From: Erythroxylum novogranatense
Taxonomy: Eukaryota > Streptophyta > Magnoliopsida > Malpighiales > Erythroxylaceae
DNA length: 64,000 nucleotides
Direction of reading: 5' to 3'
Assembly (NCBI GenBank): GCA_029891385.1
Contig: CM057233.1
Location: 29,742,540-29,806,539 of the forward strand
How positions within the stretch are numbered: the first letter of the stretch is position 1; the number at the start of each line of letters is the position of its first letter. Position numbers and translations under genes: made by a program. The notes below the pieces were generated by a model that searched no databases, was not told the DNA's origin, and saw only the letters and a list, made by a program, of their open reading frames with translations. Shown in pieces: positions 47,991-57,322 of this stretch.

Positions 47991-48054
47991 GTGAGTTAAA
48001 CCCCTTTGATTTCGAAACTAAAATACTAACCTAAAATAAATTCATTTTTTGCAG
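47991..48054 (+). other. Intron-like segment at the end of pol, unit B
   Basis: 64 bp, donor AAAG|GTGAGT, TACTAAC at 48024-48030, acceptor TTTTTTGCAG|G. Same length and signals as 32485-32548; the acceptor differs (GCAG versus GTAG) but stays AG. Confidence 0.5.
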
Positions 48055-48345
48055 GGATTACTCACAGATCGAAGATCCCCCATGATACCGAAGTCAAAAT
48101 CATCAGATCTCACAAGGGGTGAAGATTAGGGTTTCGGGATTTGGGAATTTTTCAGATTTGGGGTTTTTTTTCTAGGGTTATTTAATTTTAGCTAGGGTAG
48201 GTCAAATAGAAGGGAAACCTCTTGAAATCTAAGAAGATTTCGACAGATTTCACAAAGTTTTGGGAGAAATAGGTTTTCGGGTCTTTTGGGTTTTCACTCA
48301 CAGAAGGGGGTTCTAAGCTTGGATTAATGGAGAAGGAGGGAAAGA

Positions 48346-49214
48346 TGTGATAATAATCACGATAATCTCCATTAATCTATGCCCAGAATCAACATGAAGG
48401 CAAGAAGAATAGAAGACAAGAAGTGAAATGTGTGTGTCTGAAGGAAGATGTAAAAGAAAGAACATGGAGAATGTTTCTCGAAGCATACGTGAGCTAAACT
48501 AAAGCCTAAATCACGTGGAGACAAAAGAGCAAGTACATGTCTGAAGAGTTTATCTTAAAATACACATCAAAACTCTGTCGTTTCATTGAAGCAGCCAACA
48601 GTAGTTAACATGGAACACAGTCGTATTACATGAGTCTAAAGGCACTACAATGTCATGCATTACTAAAGCTTAAGATGACCACCCAAACGCAGCACTTCAG
48701 AAGCAACTAAAAGGAGAGTCACTTAAAGACCCACGTGATAGGCACTTGGAGGAAACTAGATGTAAATAAAGACATCCGAATGCATCACCTTCTTCAGCTA
48801 TATAAAAACAAGGAAAGAGGCTTAAGACAACATCGGAACATATACAGAAAATTAAGTCTTCAATTCACTTGGTTATCTTCTATCTTTGAGAGTGAAAAAT
48901 TCAGTGTGAGGGAAAAAGAGATCAAAGAGTGCTAGAGTACCAAACTGTTTTGGGTACTAGTGAGTTTGAGAGGCTCTTGTTGCAGGTGTTCAAGGAACAC
49001 TCAATCTTTGTATCTTTTTCCTCACTTTCTTCTGCTTTAGTGAAATTTTCTACACCACTATTAAGTGGAAACCTTAGATATAGATGGTTTTGTGCTATCG
49101 AACCAAGTAAATCTGCCTTGTTTATTTTCTGCAATTGATTTACATCTGCAACTTAACAAATCTTTGTCAAGTTTCTGTTTAAAGAATATCAGAATAGCAG
49201 TAGAAATCCCAGCA
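48346..49214 (+). repeat. LTR3 of tandem copia T
   Basis: 869 bp, ends CCCAGCA, followed directly by LINE sequence (TTGGATATGCGG). Confidence 0.9.
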
Positions 49215-49514
49215 TTGGATATGCGGATAATGTAGGATGTAGATGCATCATTGGTTGTAGTATCCAAGATCCTTGTCGAGAGTAATCGACCTACCAAAAC
49301 TTGGAGTTGCATAAATATATTTCATGGATCCATTTTGTCCATAAGGTCGTACGATCAATATATAGCTTCGATAGTCTTTTTACACATTGCAGCTTTTTGT
49401 ATATTAGAGAAGGTATAATCCCATGACCACTTTGTTGCTTCGGCATTGTAATTAACCTCCTACCATTTCACTCTCGCTTTTCTAGTATTTGCCAATTGTC
49501 CCGTCTAAAGAAAG
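49215..49514 (-). pseudogene. LINE piece 2: RT-to-zf-RVT linker region
   Basis: The minus strand reads GQLANTRKARVKW at about 49500-49462, then WSWDYTFSNIQKAAMCKKTIEA, then KWIHEIYLCNSKFW (about 49336-49295), all typical of plant L1 ORF2 after the RT. Joins piece 1 across a solo LTR and piece 3 across the tandem copia array. Confidence 0.8.
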
Positions 49515-50121
49515 TGTGAAGAAAATCACATGATTCTCCATAAATCAACACTCAAACGCTTCAGATCAAAGAATACAGAAAAAAAATCAAAGGAGAAAAG
49601 AAAGAGAAGCTTTGGTGAGGAAGGGTTCTGGACTCTGGAGAGTTCGACTGAAGTGACTGAAGACATTGGCTCAAGATAGTCATACACACGTGGAGCACAC
49701 AAAAACGTTGACGTATGGCGCAGAGCATGAAGGTTAGTTGATATTCAAAACGTTGTCACATTAAAAATATAAGCAGAGCTGTTTCATTAAATGCCTCACG
49801 TGAAGACACACAATGGACAGCCACAAAACGCACAGCATAAGAAAGGAAGACGCAGAGAATGACCAACACATGGATCAACACGCAACACTTCATTAAAGGC
49901 ATTAAATGAAAGTCTGTCGGGAGTCAATAAAGAATAAAGGCAAAGTCTTTTAAGTGAATCGCGTATACAAGGCTTATGGAAGTGAACTGGATAACTAAGG
50001 TAGAGTTTAAAGATTCACGTGCATGACACATGCATATAAGTTGACTCAGTCAAAGGCAGTAGATCATCTTCAACTCTATAAATAGCCAAGCCTCAACTTC
50101 CAAAAATACAAAAAAATATAC

Positions 50122-50554
50122 TGATCGGGTCGGTCGTGCTGGACTCAAATTTGGTCATAACGACTCATTGGCCGATCGGTCCATCTTTCAAGGATTGGTC
50201 TCACGTCTATCGGCTAAGTTAGGCTCAGGCCCAGTCCATGTCTCCACGGTCCATTCGTGGGTGGAAGTCTCCCATGTATACGTAAAGATTTAAACCTAGC
50301 ATCAGCTCCATATATAAGGTATAACTCTGCCATAATAGAGGTACGTGACCATTAACCCTAACTTTTTCCGTTCACAGCGATCTTACCCACACCAAAAAGA
50401 GCTGACTTGAGCGTCGGAGGGGCTTATTGAGAAACAACCCCCAACTTGCCCTTCTTGTTTTGCAGGAACCTCCAAACTAGAGCTTTCGGGACAAGCAACA
50501 AGCTCCATGGATCCGAATGGTAACATGCGGCCTCGTCAGAACCAGACAGAACCA
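50122..50554 (+). repeat. 5' LTR of gypsy D
   Basis: 433 bp, TGATCGGGTCGG...CAGAACCA. Matches 55053-55486. An ATG at 50507 lies inside the LTR, in frame with the ORF that crosses the primer-binding site. Confidence 0.88.
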
Positions 50555-50575
50555 ATTGGCCCCCACCGTAGGGCC
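50555..50575 (+). promoter_or_regulatory. Primer-binding region of gypsy D
   Basis: ATTGGCCCCCACCGTAGGG directly after the LTR; resembles the TTGGCGCCCACCGTGGGG site known from Tat-type plant elements. Confidence 0.6.
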
Positions 50576-52059
50576 CGACATCAGGACACCACGTCCAGAA
50601 ACACGCAGATCAATCATGCGGCAGCAACTAACCCTGATATAGCCGCGGTCGCAGCTCTGACGTTACAACGGATGGGTTTACAGTTACCTGCAACCCTGTC
50701 GCCGACACGTCATGCTTCCCGCACGCAGTCTTCGGACCCGAATGATCAACCGCAACCTCAAAACTAGGAACAAGAAAAACAGAGCGTAGCCTTGGAAGAT
50801 AACGCTGGAATCAACATGCGCCCGAATCTCCAGCACCTATCAGACGCAAATCCTCTTGCACCTGTGCACACCTCCCTTACCAGAAAGCAGATCGAGGAAG
50901 CGGCTGATCTGTTGATTCGCCAGATTCTACAATCTCAACCGGCACAACAGCAGCCGTCCGCACGGCCGACTAGTATAACGACCGATCGCCACCCTGCTGA
51001 AGCCCTAGAAAAAATCTTGGACGACGGATCAATGCAGCCATGAGCTTCCGCCCGGATCGTCCAACAACTCAGTATAGCTCTCCCTTTAGTCCGACAATCT
51101 TGAATAGCCTCCCGGCGCCCGGCACCAAAATACCGACTCTCGAAAAATATACTGGAAAGACTGATCCCCTGGACTACCTACAGTACTTCCAGTCGATGAT
51201 GAATCTACATTGCGTTCCAGACGTCATTCAGTGTAAGGCTTTCTGTACGGCCTTTCAAGAGGGAGCTCGACGATGGTTCAATAGCTTACCTCCGAGCTGT
51301 ATCACATGCTTTGAGGACTTTAGGTCGCTATTCCTCAACCAATTCGCCACAAGTAAGCGGTCGTAGAAGACGGCCTTGGAGGTGATGCAATTGACCCAGG
51401 GGCGGAATGAAAGCTTGCGGGAATTCATCACTCGGTTTAATAATGAAGCGGTCGAGGTCTCCGACCTTACTTGCTTGTCCATGTTGGCAGCGCTTATGAA
51501 CAACATGAGGGATGAGGAGTTCAAAAAGTTATTGGCCCTCGATCAGCCCCGATCCATTCAGGAAATAAGAAACAGGGCGGATAAGTACATTCAGCTCGAA
51601 GAAGTGTTGAAAAATACGAAGCGTAGGACGGATGATCGCTCGCTAAATGAAAGAGCGAATGGTTCGCATAAGCAGTAGAAAGGCCAATCGAACTGGAGAA
51701 AATCAACCGATCGACAGGGATATCGACAGGAGTTCACCCCGCTCAACAGACGATATGCAGAAGTACTGGCGGCCATGAGAGCGGACGGGGAACCCCTCCG
51801 AGAACCAGGCAAGTTGAAGAGTCCCTACAAGAGTAGGAACTCGGATTTTTATTGCCGCTTCCACAGAGACATTGGTCATGACACGGAAGATTGCTGGCAT
51901 TTAAAAAGAGAAATCGAATTCCTTATCCAAAAGGGGAGGCTGGGTCGATTTATAAAGCACGGACAAAATGTCGATCGAGATAATGAGCATAAGACCGGTC
52001 GGCCTGACAACAGGCGACAGCCCTGGAGGCGAAACGATAGAAATGATGGTGTGAGGTAG
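50576..52059 (+). pseudogene. Gypsy D gag
   Basis: Plus strand with several in-frame stops (50765, 51364, 51676, 52057) and a frame change near 51040. The retrotransposon gag domain spans about 51100-51620: GTKIPTLEKYTGKTDPLDYL, CKAFCTAFQEGARRWFNSLP, SLREFITRFNNEAVEV. A zinc-finger-like YCRFHRDIGHDTEDC lies near 51850-51895. Gag would form the particle; this copy cannot make a full protein. Confidence 0.82.
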
Positions 52060-52062
52060 AAT

Positions 52063-52821
52063 GTGAATACTGACGATCGACGTGAAGTAAGGGGACGATC
52101 CAGGGCAAGAGGCGACGGGAATACTGGGCAACAAGATGACCGACCGGTGAGGGTCATTAACATGATATTTGGTGGAAATGTAGCAGGGGGATCCACTGCT
52201 AAAGGAAGAAAGAGGTATGCCAGGCAGGTCGGCCAGGACTTGTCGGTCAAAAGAAAGAAGCAGAACGATAGGATGATATCGTTCAACGAGTCCGACCTTG
52301 ACGGTGTAAGTTGTCCTCATGACGACGCGCTCGTTGTAAACCTTAATATGGACGGCAACGAGGTGAAGCGGGTGATGACTGTCGACCTGTTGTATTATGA
52401 TGCCTTCAAACAGATGGAGGTACCAGAAGATCGACTACTGCCTATAGAAGGACCTATCAAAGGGGTAACTGGAGCATCAGCCTACCCGTTTACCCGGGTC
52501 TATTTAAAAGTGAAGTTCGGGAAAAAGCCGTTTCAAATAGAGAAGGACATTGAGTTCTTAGTTGTGAAGTTTCAAGGGGCGTACAATGCGATAATTGGAC
52601 GAACCACTCAAAACGCCCTTAGAGCGGTCGTCTCCACCTACTACCAAGCGATGAAATTCCCAACGCCCCATGGAATCGATATTGTCAAGGGTCATCAGAG
52701 AATCGCTAGGGAGTGTTACTTAGCGGAAACAAAAACACTAGACGGGGCAGTCTCCTCTCCTAGCCCGCTAATTTGTGGCAAGGGGACGAGTAAAAAGGAA
52801 TCGACCGAGGCCCCCCCGTGA
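52063..52821 (+). CDS. Gypsy D protease region, catalytic motif deleted
   Basis: 252 open codons. INMIFGG and the ISFNESDLDGVSCPHDDALVV block lead into an aspartic-protease fold with YNAIIGRTTQNALRAVVSTYY and KFPTPHGI, the usual Tat-type order. The expected Asp-Thr/Ser/Gly-Gly-Ser active site between RVM and VDLLYYDAF (about 52371-52395) is missing although the frame is kept. Protease cannot be active. The pol domains that normally follow are absent. Confidence 0.75.
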   Translation: MNTDDRREVRGRSRARGDGNTGQQDDRPVRVINMIFGGNVAGGSTAKGRKRYARQVGQDLSVKRKKQNDRMISFNESDLDGVSCPHDDALVVNLNMDGNEVKRVMTVDLLYYDAFKQMEVPEDRLLPIEGPIKGVTGASAYPFTRVYLKVKFGKKPFQIEKDIEFLVVKFQGAYNAIIGRTTQNALRAVVSTYYQAMKFPTPHGIDIVKGHQRIARECYLAETKTLDGAVSSPSPLICGKGTSKKESTEAPP

Positions 52822-52888
52822 TACCCCATAATGAGCCGAGCGAAGTCGTATCGACCGAGCTCATTTATGCACCTGACTACCTCCCACT

Positions 52889-53667
52889 TAGGGATGGTAG
52901 TGAGTTTTCAACCCGATTAATATCCGCACTACCCAACCCAATAGATTTGGATATGGACAGTAAATCGTAAAAACCGATGGATATGGATATGGATATGAGT
53001 TGAGTCATAAAAAATGGATATGGATATAGATAGAGTAAAACCCGAACCATGGATACCCATATCTTACCCATTTTTTATTAACTTTATTTTTTCTTGAATA
53101 TTTATGGTTAAATATAATAAAATATTAAAATTTTATACGAAGAAACAACTTTAAAATCTCCACTTTGCTCCTCAGTACTAACATTTTTCATCATATTTTA
53201 TTTTTCTTATAGGATGATAATAATGCAAATGATATGGAGATGGAGTTTTGAATGTTGTAGAGTTCACGCAAAGACAATTTGAAGCTTTAGTTATTTCAAT
53301 CTTTGTTCCAGTTCTAAATTGTGAAAAATGTATGTTGTCTTTGTACTAAATATTATGATTTTATTATTCCAATTTTATGATTTTTTAATACATACAAATC
53401 AAAATCTTGACTTATTATTATTAAAGTTATTTTGATTTGGGCGTTATAAAAATATACTCTTTATATTTTTTATTTAAAAGTTATATTTTTATGTGTTATA
53501 CAACCCGATGAATATCCAAAAACTCGAACAACCCAATGGATTTGGATATGGGTAGTAAATCGTAAAAACCGATGAATATGGATATGGATATGAGTTGAGT
53601 CATAAAAAATGGATATGGATATGGGTATAGTAAAACCCGAACCGAACCCTACCCATTGCTATCCATA
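52889..53667. mobile_element. Non-autonomous hAT-type element
   Basis: 779 bp, flanked by the 8 bp duplication CTCCCACT (52881-52888 and 53668-53675), the length typical of hAT. Ends TAGGGATGGTAG and CTATCCATA are imperfect inverted repeats. Near each end a direct repeat of about 110 bp (52935-53050 and 53521-53640) holds runs of GGATATGGATATGGATATG. No transposase. Confidence 0.82.
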
Positions 53668-53675
53668 CTCCCACT

Positions 53676-54309
53676 CTTCTCTACTAAGAGACACGCTCGA
53701 CGTGTCGTTCCACTACTCGGCTAAGGGATACCTCTATGGCCGGTACTCGAAGGAGGATCTTGGGGGTTTCATAAAGAAATACTTTGTCCGCCAAGCGGAG
53801 ATTTTCAAGGCTGTCCCGGCCGGGCGATACCGGGCATCTCTGTACAGCAAAGAAAGGATTCCGACCCCAGAGTTCGGACTCTGGTTCATCCTCAAAAAGT
53901 GACGCAGGATGCCAATCGAAGGAGGGCAGCCGAACTGATGACACAACAAAGCCAAACCATTGATAAACCTCTAGCCGTTCGGAGGAATTTGGCTCGGCAT
54001 CAGCTGATAGGCAGCGCACACCTCGTCAACAATCGGGGCGTACAGGAGCCTCATACTGCCCACCGAGAAAAAACTATCAAAGACAGCAAAATACCCACTC
54101 AGGTTGCTGTGGATTCGTTCGTGATTGAAAGCCAGCCTAGGTCCCCAGGACAAAGGGATGTTGTTCCTAATAACCGATTGATTCAACTCCCCCACGGTCA
54201 TCGTCAATGCATTTCTTGGTGGCTCCTCCACAACCAACCCATCCTTCCACTGTCTCGTCGAGATTTCTTCAATGTCTCCTACCATACTTCTAGAACTGGT
54301 CGCCGACAT
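53676..54309 (-). pseudogene. Antisense extra ORF of gypsy D ('putative gypsy type transposon' domain)
   Basis: Minus strand from MSATSSRS at 54309. Conserved-looking blocks YAPIVDEVCAAYQLMPSQ, then an in-frame TAG at 53971-53973, then FINGLALLCHQFGCPPSIGILRHFLRM and ISAWRTKYFFMKPPRSS. This matches my memory of the plant 'putative gypsy type transposon' (Transposase_28-like) domain. It runs opposite to gag and sits between the pol remnant and the 3' LTR, as known for extra ORFs of Tat/Ogre-type elements. The hAT element inserted at its C-terminal side. Function unknown. Confidence 0.65.
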
Positions 54310-55035
54310 CTCACTAAGAAGAAACCTTTGAAAAGACTTTAGAGGAGGAGACGAGGGAAGAGGACGTACCTATTTAGTGATTTGAGGTTAGGAAATCGGA
54401 CGACGGATTGAAAGAAATTTCCTGGAACTGTAAATGAGAAAGAGCAAGTGAAAGCAGAGTGTAAGCTGGAGAACGAAAGCAAACGTAAAGAATTCTGCAA
54501 CCCATCGACCCTGAGTACTTATAGAAGACCGGTCGAAGGGACGCCCAATCAAAGCTCGACACATAGAGAAAATCCGAGCCAATCTCGGACACGTGGCAAA
54601 ATCTGAGCCAAGGTAAATTAGGGTTGTTTGAAATCTAGAGCGACGTGACAAGTGAAAGGACGTACGTGACAACTGCACAACGGTTACGAAGATGATACGT
54701 TTCAGATTCTGAAAAACTGCCAGAGGGCACGTGCCGTCAGTAATAATTAAATAAAGTACCTTCACGCGCTCGACACAGATGTTCACCTGAACTCTCTTGA
54801 TACGAGCTGTCACGCAATAAATGTCGATGCCAACCGATCGAGACACTCAGCCGCCCGATCCCAGTACGAGCAGTCACGCACTATGCATCGATGTCTGATC
54901 GATTGGACCAACTACGAGCTATCCCATAGACGAACTACAACGTTGATATCCGACCGATCGGGCGTACCCCGAGCTGTCCCATAGACAAGCAACAATATCC
55001 TTGTATACTCCTTTGACCCTTCTCTTTGCTCAGAC
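54310..55035. other. Non-coding 3' region of gypsy D
   Basis: No convincing gene. The minus-strand open frame at 54388-54846 has no recognised domain; the region may be the 5' region of the antisense ORF. Confidence 0.4.
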
Positions 55036-55052
55036 TCAAGGAGTAGGGGGCT
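55036..55052 (+). promoter_or_regulatory. Polypurine tract of gypsy D
   Basis: AAGGAGTAGGGGGCTTA before the LTR start TGGTCGGG. Confidence 0.7.
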
Positions 55053-55486
55053 TATGGTCGGGTCGGTCGTGCTGGACCCAAATTCGGTCATAACGACCCA
55101 TGGGCCAATCGGTCCATCTTCCAAGGATTGGTCTCACGTCTATCGACTAAGCTAGGCTTAGGACCAGTCCACGTCTCCACGGTCCATTCGTGGGTGGACG
55201 TCTCCCATTCATACGTAAAGACTTAAACATAGCATCAACTCCATATATAAGGTATAACTCTGCCATAATAGAGGTACGTGACCATTAACCCTAACTTTCT
55301 TCGTTCACAGCGATCCTACCCACACCAAAAAGAACTGATTTGAGCATCGGAAGGGCTTATCGGGAAACAACCCCGACATGCCTTTCTTGTTTTGCAGGAA
55401 CCTCCAAGCTAGAGCTTTCGAGATAAGCAGCAAGCTCCATGGATCCGAATGGTAACATGCAGCCTAGTCAGAACCAGGCAAAACCA
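55053..55486 (+). repeat. 3' LTR of gypsy D
   Basis: 434 bp, ends CAAAACCA, followed by the TATAC duplication. It includes the ATGGATCCGAATGG start also seen in the 5' LTR. Confidence 0.88.
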
Positions 55487-55821
55487 TATACCAAATACAA
55501 TCAAGTCCACTAAGTTTACATTTTTTGTTTTCAAGTGAGGAAATAATTGAAAGTGCTAGAGTACATTACAGTGGGTACTAGAGAGTTTTAAAACTCTTGC
55601 AGGTGTGAGTGAACACCTAATCTCTTGTATTTTTCCTTCCTTAAGCTAGTGAAAAATCCGGTGTGTGTGATTGATCCTTGGACGTAAATAGTTGTGTGCT
55701 ATCGAACCAAGTAAAACATCTATGTCATCTTTATTTTCTTGCAACTTAATTTCTGTAAAATTACAAGACCAAGCATCATCAGTTCAAAAATATTACAGAA
55801 ATTACATAAAGATTTCTAACA

Positions 55822-56071
55822 GAAAGGTTTTCATTATTTTTTCCAGCTCCTTAATGACTTTCTGAGGTAAGGCAATATGAGCAGCCCAATGAGTATGTAG
55901 ACTATTAAGGAATGAAATGATGAATGAAAGTCGAGCTGCATAGGACATGAATCAGTTTTGCCTGGCCACAATCGAGGACTTCATTCTTTCAATAATCGAA
56001 AGTCAGTCCCTGAAATTAGGCTTACATGTTATGATAGGAATGCTCAAATATTTAAAATACATTGAACTATT
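55822..56071 (-). pseudogene. LINE piece 1: end of reverse transcriptase
   Basis: The minus strand reads MYFKYLSIPIITCKPNFRD, then IIERMKSSIVARQN, then a block with LSFIISFLNSLHTHWAAHIA and PQKVIKELEKIMKTFL. These are the standard L1 RT C-terminal motifs (YLG(I/V)P, SYAGR-like, LPKKVIKELE). Joined to piece 2 the frame continues through the GAAAG site. Upstream it runs into copia F at 56072. Confidence 0.8.
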
Positions 56072-57076
56072 TAAAGTGAATTACACGTTAGTATACGATA
56101 TACAAAATGAACAAGAAGGGGGGTTGAATTGTGTATTCGAATTTTTAATACAATCCCTTCTTAAAAAAATTGCTTTCTCAAAATGATTAACAAACAATAT
56201 TATGAAGTATTTATATCGACAATAGAAACAAGAGTTAAGAGTTGAGAGTGAGAATCGATACAACAATTTTATATTGGTTCACCCCAAACCGTAGGCTACG
56301 TCCAGTCCTCAAAATTCCTTTTGAGATTTCACTATACCTTACAAAAGTATAAGTATTCTTTTCACCGAGCCTCTTTAGGTCTCTTACAACAAGTATTCTT
56401 TTTCTCACTTAGCCTCTTTAGGCTCTCAGCTTTTCTTCTTTCTTACAGAAAGATATTGCGAGCTTTGTTACATAAAATATAGCTCTTGTGTTTGACACAA
56501 ATATAGTATTTAGCTTTATGAAAATCACTAACTTTTTCATTCTTCGCCTTTGACTTATATTTATAGTCTTCGTCTTCAACTACTTCTTGATAACTGCTTC
56601 TTTCTTCTTGTTTCTTAATCTGTAAAGAAATGGTTATTCAGTTGAGTTCTGTAACTAACTTAAACTGATTTGGTTCTTCATCTTTGATTCTTTCGTCTCA
56701 TTTTTGACTTAGCTTCTTCTCATTTTGCTTCCATCTCATTTCTGTCTTTACGTCTCATTTCTTTCATCTCATTTTCTTCCACCTCATTATTCTTCCGTCT
56801 CATTATTCTTCCATCTCATTTTTCTTCTGTCTCATTTTTCTTATGTCTCATTTCCTTCTATCTTATTTTCTTCCATCTCATTTCCTTCTGTCTCATTTTT
56901 ATCTGCTTCCATCTCATTTTGCTTCCGTCTCATTTTCTTCCATCTCATTTCCTTCCGTCTTATTTTCTTTCGTCTCGTTTCCTTCTGTCTCATTTTTATC
57001 TGCTTCTGTCTCATTTTTTCCTTCATCATTATTTGGTTTTCATCAAAATTAATCGTAAAGTCATTTTAACTTAACA
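56072..57076 (-). repeat. 3' LTR of copia F
   Basis: Shares with copia E the GAAGGGGGGTTGAATTGTGT block and the GTTGAGTTCTGTAACTAACT block. Its outer end reads TAAAGTGAA where E has TGAAGTGAA. A minisatellite of roughly 15 bp units (TCTCATTTTCTTCCG-like) fills 56695-57020. Confidence 0.8.
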
Positions 57077-57091
57077 ATCTCCCCCTTTTTG
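57077..57091 (-). promoter_or_regulatory. Polypurine tract of copia F
   Basis: Minus strand CAAAAAGGGGGAGAT before TGTTAAGTT, same as in copia E. Confidence 0.85.
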
Positions 57092-57322
57092 ACAATAACA
57101 AATAATCACAGAAAAATCATTTTCTTATCTTTCTTCTTCTGTTCTATTCTTCTTTTCTCCTCTTATTATGTTCTCCTTTTCTGTTCTCCCCCTATCTTTG
57201 TCATTTCTTCTTCTTTTTCTCCTTTCTCCCCTATTTGTTATTGATCAAAAAGATCATGGGCGCAGATGCTTCATAACTTCAGATATCATTTATCTCATTT
57301 TAATGCGAAGTGACTTGATATC

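Larger units (their letters stand above)
29133..49214 (+). mobile_element. Tandem copia array T with three LTRs
   Basis: Order is LTR1 29133-30001, internal A 30002-32839, LTR2 32840-33708, internal B 33709-48345, LTR3 48346-49214. All three LTRs are 869 bp, begin TGTGATAATAATCA and end CCCA(A/G)CA. LTR1 and LTR2 are each followed by a perfect tRNA-Met primer-binding site; LTR2 and LTR3 are each preceded by the same polypurine tract. Both internal regions lack the same part of pol (integrase and most of RT). Internal B carries two later insertions (34094-43086 and 43343-46104). The array lies inside a LINE. The outer flanks (GTTAT and TTGGA) are not a target duplication. Confidence 0.9.
50122..55486 (+). 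mobile_element. Tat-like Ty3/gypsy element D, pol largely deleted
   Basis: 5365 bp between TATAC duplications (50117-50121 and 55487-55491). LTRs 50122-50554 and 55053-55486. Primer-binding region ATTGGCCCCCACCGTAGGG just inside the 5' LTR, gag and protease on plus, no RT or integrase, an antisense ORF at 53676-54309, polypurine tract near 55036-55052. A hAT-type element is inserted at 52889. Gag/protease style, TGGC-type primer site and antisense extra ORF all point to the Tat lineage. Confidence 0.88.
49515..55821 (+). mobile_element. Copia-type solo LTR H, split by gypsy D
   Basis: LTR parts 49515-50121 and 55492-55821 (937 bp in all), start TGTGAAGAAAATCAC, end TTTCTAACA. Flanked by GAAAG at 49510-49514 and 55822-55826. 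A divergent relative of the 869 bp LTRs (shared AGTGCTAGAGTAC, GGGTACTAG and ATCGAACCAAGTAAA). No internal region. Confidence 0.82.

Noticed and set aside
54388..54846. Minus-strand open frame of 152 codons in gypsy D
   Set aside because: No domain recognised; lies between the antisense ORF and the 3' LTR and looks non-coding.
56725..57069. Ser/Phe-rich open frame
   Set aside because: Translation of the TCTCATTTTCTTCC minisatellite in the copia F LTR.
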